A DNA stretch of 64,000 nucleotides from Streptomyces sp. CG 926 (GTDB lineage: Bacteria; Actinomycetota; Actinomycetes; Streptomycetales; Streptomycetaceae): assembly GCF_003148825.1 (NCBI RefSeq), contig NZ_QGGZ01000005.1:248001-312000 (forward strand), given 5' to 3'. Positions 61,534 to 64,000 of the stretch are shown piece after piece. Position 1 is the stretch's first letter. Every line of letters starts with the position of its first letter. A program made the translations under genes and the position numbers. A model generated the notes under the pieces. The model was not told the origin of the DNA and did no database searches. It worked only from the letters and a program-made list of their open reading frames with translations.

Positions 61534-63273
61534 ATGCTCGACCACCTGATCAAGGGCGCGACCGTCGTGGACGGCACCGGCGCCCCCGCCCGCGTCGCGG
61601 ACCTCGGCATTCGCGACGGCCGCATAGCCGTCATCGCCGAACCCGGCACCGTCACCGAAGCCGCCCGCACCACCGAGGACGCCACCGGGCTGATCCTCAC
61701 CCCCGGCTTCATCGACCCGCACACGCACTACGACGCCCAGCTCTTCTGGGACCCCTACGCCACGCCCTCCATGAACCACGGCGTCACCACCGTCGCCGGC
61801 GGCAACTGCGGCTTCACGCTGGCCCCGCTCAACCCCGCCCGCCCCGAGGACGCCGACTACACCCGCCGCATGATGAGCAAGGTCGAGGGCATGGCCCTCA
61901 AGGCCCTGGAGGAAGGCGTCGACTGGACCTGGTCCACCTTCGGCGAATACCTCGACGCGCTGGAGGGCCGGATCGCCGTCAACGCCGGGTTCATGGTCGG
62001 CCACTGCGCCCTGCGCCGGCACGTGATGGGCGAGGACGCCGTCGGCGGCCAGCCCACCCCCGAGCAGCTCCAGGCCATGCTCGACCTCTTCCACGACGCC
62101 ATGGACGCCGGCGCCTGGGGACTGTCCACCACCCAGTCCTCCACCCACTCCGACGGCTCGGGCGCCCCCGTCGCCTCCCGCCACGCCCGCCCCGCAGAGC
62201 TGCTCGCCCTGTCGAAGGCGGTCGCCGAACACGAGGGCACCCAGCTGGAGGCGATCGTCGCCGGCTGCCTCGACCAGTTCTCCGACGACGAGATCGACCT
62301 CTTCGTGGAGATGAGCGCCGCCGCCGGCCGGCCGCTGAACTGGAACGTCCTCACCATCGACGCCTCCGTCCCCGAACGGGTCCCGCGCCAGCTGATCCCC
62401 AGCGAGCGCGCCCGCAAGGCCGGCGGCCGGATCGTCGCACTGACCATGCCGATCCTCACCCCCATGAACATGTCGCTCGGCACCTTCTGCGCGCTCAACC
62501 TCATCCCCGGCTGGGGCGAGATCCTCGGCCTGCCCGTCCCCGAGCGGATCGCAAGGCTCCGCGACGCCGACGTACGCGCCGAGATGCTGCGCCGCGCCGA
62601 CAGCAAGGAAGCCGGCGTCTTCCGGCGCCTCGCCCACTTCGGCCGGTACGTCATAGGCGACACGTACAGCAAGGAGAACGAGGGCCTCTCCGGCCGGGTC
62701 GTGAACGACATCGCCGCCGAGCGCGGCCAGGACCCCTTCCACTGCCTGGTGGAGATCTGCGCCAACGACGACCTGCGCACGGTGCTCTGGCCGATGCCCA
62801 CCGACAACGACCCGGCCAGCTGGGCCCTGCGCCAGGAGACCTGGCAGCACGAGGACGTCATGCTCGGCGGCTCCGACGCCGGCGCGCACCTGGACCGGAT
62901 GTGCGGAGCCCCGTACACGACCCGCTTCCTCGGCGACTGCCTGCGCGGGCGCAAGCTCGTCCCGCTGGAGCAGGCCGTACAGATGCTCACCGACGACCCG
63001 GCCCGGCTGTTCGGACTGCGCGAGCGCGGCCGCCTCGCCGAGGGCTTCCACGCCGACCTGGTCCTCTTCGACCCGGAGCGGATCGAGGCCGGTCCCGCGA
63101 CCCTGGTCCACGACCTGCCCGGGGACAGCCCACGGCTGGACGCGCGGGCCATCGGCATCGTCTCGGTGCGCGTCAACGGGGTGGAGACCATCCGCGACGA
63201 CGAGGTGACGGGGGCCGTGCCGGGCATCGTGCTGCGGTCCGGCCGCGACACGAGGACGGTGAGCACCCGATGA
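61534..63273 (+). CDS. N-acyl-D-amino-acid deacylase family amidohydrolase
   Basis: A 579-aa amidohydrolase of the D-aminoacylase/dihydroorotase-like class. The metal motif is TPGFIDPHTHYDAQLFWDP (HxH), with GHCALRRHVMG and GGSDAGAHLDRMCG as the further metal/catalytic segments. In catabolic clusters of actinobacteria this family accompanies acyl-CoA genes and may hydrolyse amides or lactams rather than D-amino acids. ATG at 61534 has AGAAGG upstream. The ATGA overlap with the aldehyde dehydrogenase shows co-translation. Confidence 0.9.
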   Translation: MLDHLIKGATVVDGTGAPARVADLGIRDGRIAVIAEPGTVTEAARTTEDATGLILTPGFIDPHTHYDAQLFWDPYATPSMNHGVTTVAGGNCGFTLAPLNPARPEDADYTRRMMSKVEGMALKALEEGVDWTWSTFGEYLDALEGRIAVNAGFMVGHCALRRHVMGEDAVGGQPTPEQLQAMLDLFHDAMDAGAWGLSTTQSSTHSDGSGAPVASRHARPAELLALSKAVAEHEGTQLEAIVAGCLDQFSDDEIDLFVEMSAAAGRPLNWNVLTIDASVPERVPRQLIPSERARKAGGRIVALTMPILTPMNMSLGTFCALNLIPGWGEILGLPVPERIARLRDADVRAEMLRRADSKEAGVFRRLAHFGRYVIGDTYSKENEGLSGRVVNDIAAERGQDPFHCLVEICANDDLRTVLWPMPTDNDPASWALRQETWQHEDVMLGGSDAGAHLDRMCGAPYTTRFLGDCLRGRKLVPLEQAVQMLTDDPARLFGLRERGRLAEGFHADLVLFDPERIEAGPATLVHDLPGDSPRLDARAIGIVSVRVNGVETIRDDEVTGAVPGIVLRSGRDTRTVSTR

Positions 63274-64000
63274 CCGACGCACAACAGCCGCTCTACATCG
63301 GCGGCGAACGGGTGGAGCCCGCGGGCGGCCACTACGAGGTGATCGACCCGGCGGACGAATCGGTGGTCGGGCTCGCGCCCGAGGCCTCGCGCGCCCAGGT
63401 CGAGGAGGCGACCCGCGCCGCGGCCGAGGCCTTCGAGAGCTGGTCCCGTACGACGCCCGAGGAGCGCGCGACGATCCTGGACCGGGCCGCGGACATCATG
63501 CGGCGCGAGTTCGACCCGTGGACGGCGCTGGCGCAGGCGGAGACGGGCGCGCCGACCGGCATCGCGCGCGGCATGCAGGTCGGGGTCGGTGTCACCCGCT
63601 TCCGGCGCTACGCCAAGGGGGCCCTGGAACCGGTCGAGAGGGGCCTGCCCCCGCAGGTCACCGAGGCCGGACCGATGGGGCGGGCGAGCATCCTGGGCGC
63701 GCTGGAGGTGCGCCAGCCGGTCGGGGTGGTCACCTGCATCACCTCCTACAACAACCCGTGGGCGAACCCGGCGGGCAAGGTGGCCCCCGCCCTGGCCATG
63801 GGCAACACGGTGGTGGTCAAACCGGCGCCGCAGGACCCGCTGTCGGTGTTCCGGATGGCGGACGCCCTGCACGAGGCCGGCGTACCGGCGGGCGTGGTGA
63901 ACGTCGTGAACGGGCGGTCGGTGGAGGTCGGCGAGGCCGCGGTGGACTCCCCGTACGTGGACATGGTGTCCTTCACCGGCTCCACGGCCGTCGGGCAGCG
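63270..64000 (+). CDS. Aldehyde dehydrogenase, N-terminal part (runs off the right edge)
   Basis: The first 243 residues of an NAD(P)-dependent aldehyde dehydrogenase: IDPADESVVGLAPEASRAQVEEA, then the conserved QPVGVVTCITSYNNPWANPAGKVAPALAMGNTVVVKPAPQDP (cofactor-binding Lys in VKPAP) and SFTGSTAVGQR. The catalytic Cys lies outside the window. The ATG overlaps the deacylase stop by 4 bp. Likely oxidises the aldehyde made by the alcohol dehydrogenase or retro-aldol steps. Confidence 0.88.
   Translation, partial: MTDAQQPLYIGGERVEPAGGHYEVIDPADESVVGLAPEASRAQVEEATRAAAEAFESWSRTTPEERATILDRAADIMRREFDPWTALAQAETGAPTGIARGMQVGVGVTRFRRYAKGALEPVERGLPPQVTEAGPMGRASILGALEVRQPVGVVTCITSYNNPWANPAGKVAPALAMGNTVVVKPAPQDPLSVFRMADALHEAGVPAGVVNVVNGRSVEVGEAAVDSPYVDMVSFTGSTAVGQ

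Overview
The window is high-GC DNA with many GTG/TTG starts, 1-4 bp gene overlaps and no rRNA or tRNA genes. It is Streptomyces chromosome: 32064-34478, 41638-41838 and 42017-45226 are recognisable as afsK, afsS and afsR, the Ser/Thr-kinase/SARP cascade that controls secondary metabolism.

Most of the window (1-3687, 6537-10882, 12185-12802, 14901-21072, 23616-24800, 28089-30625, 35922-40111, 45358-46584, 58329-64000) is a dispersed CoA-thioester catabolic gene set: three acyl-CoA/acetate-CoA ligases, four acyl-CoA dehydrogenases (two adjacent, likely heteromeric), two enoyl-CoA hydratases, two SCP2-type thiolases with DUF35 partners, two SDRs, a zinc alcohol dehydrogenase, two amidohydrolase-2 paralogues, a cyclase-family hydrolase, a flavin monooxygenase, a flavin reductase, two luciferase-like oxidoreductases, a DDN-like F420 protein, a D-aminoacylase-like amidohydrolase and an aldehyde dehydrogenase. 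At least 13 copies of a 15-bp palindrome, consensus CTGACGGNNCGTCAG, sit just upstream of these units and not upstream of the housekeeping genes. A TetR regulator at 29978-30625, with a degenerate copy over its own start codon, is the obvious candidate repressor. The enzyme mix resembles actinobacterial steroid or isoprenoid side-chain and ring degradation, but the substrate is not known from sequence.

Interleaved with this are: an RsbW-like ATPase (4120-4596); a TOPRIM protein; a D,D-carboxypeptidase; two two-domain VOC proteins; a PNPOx-like flavoprotein; a 1.3-kb inverted repeat with ~400-bp arms and 64-bp direct repeats in its loop (21853-23188); a type I DNA methylase/specificity pair without a restriction subunit (25329-28000); a cyclophilin; a Uma2 nuclease-like protein; a methyltransferase; an MFS exporter; a GNAT; a secreted trypsin-like protease; a possible toxin/DUF6247 pair; a Nudix hydrolase; and a MacAB-like ABC exporter with lipoprotein and two-component system (50976-56635). 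An L,D-transpeptidase-like protein overlaps convergently with a small integral membrane protein of the transmembrane terpene cyclase type (56677-58168).

How it works together (inference): the TetR protein releases its operators when a pathway intermediate accumulates, de-repressing ligases that activate an acid, then dehydrogenases, hydratases, alcohol dehydrogenases and retro-aldol/thiolase enzymes that shorten it. The catabolic block 35922-40111 lies between afsK and afsS/afsR, so catabolic and secondary-metabolism control genes are physically interleaved.
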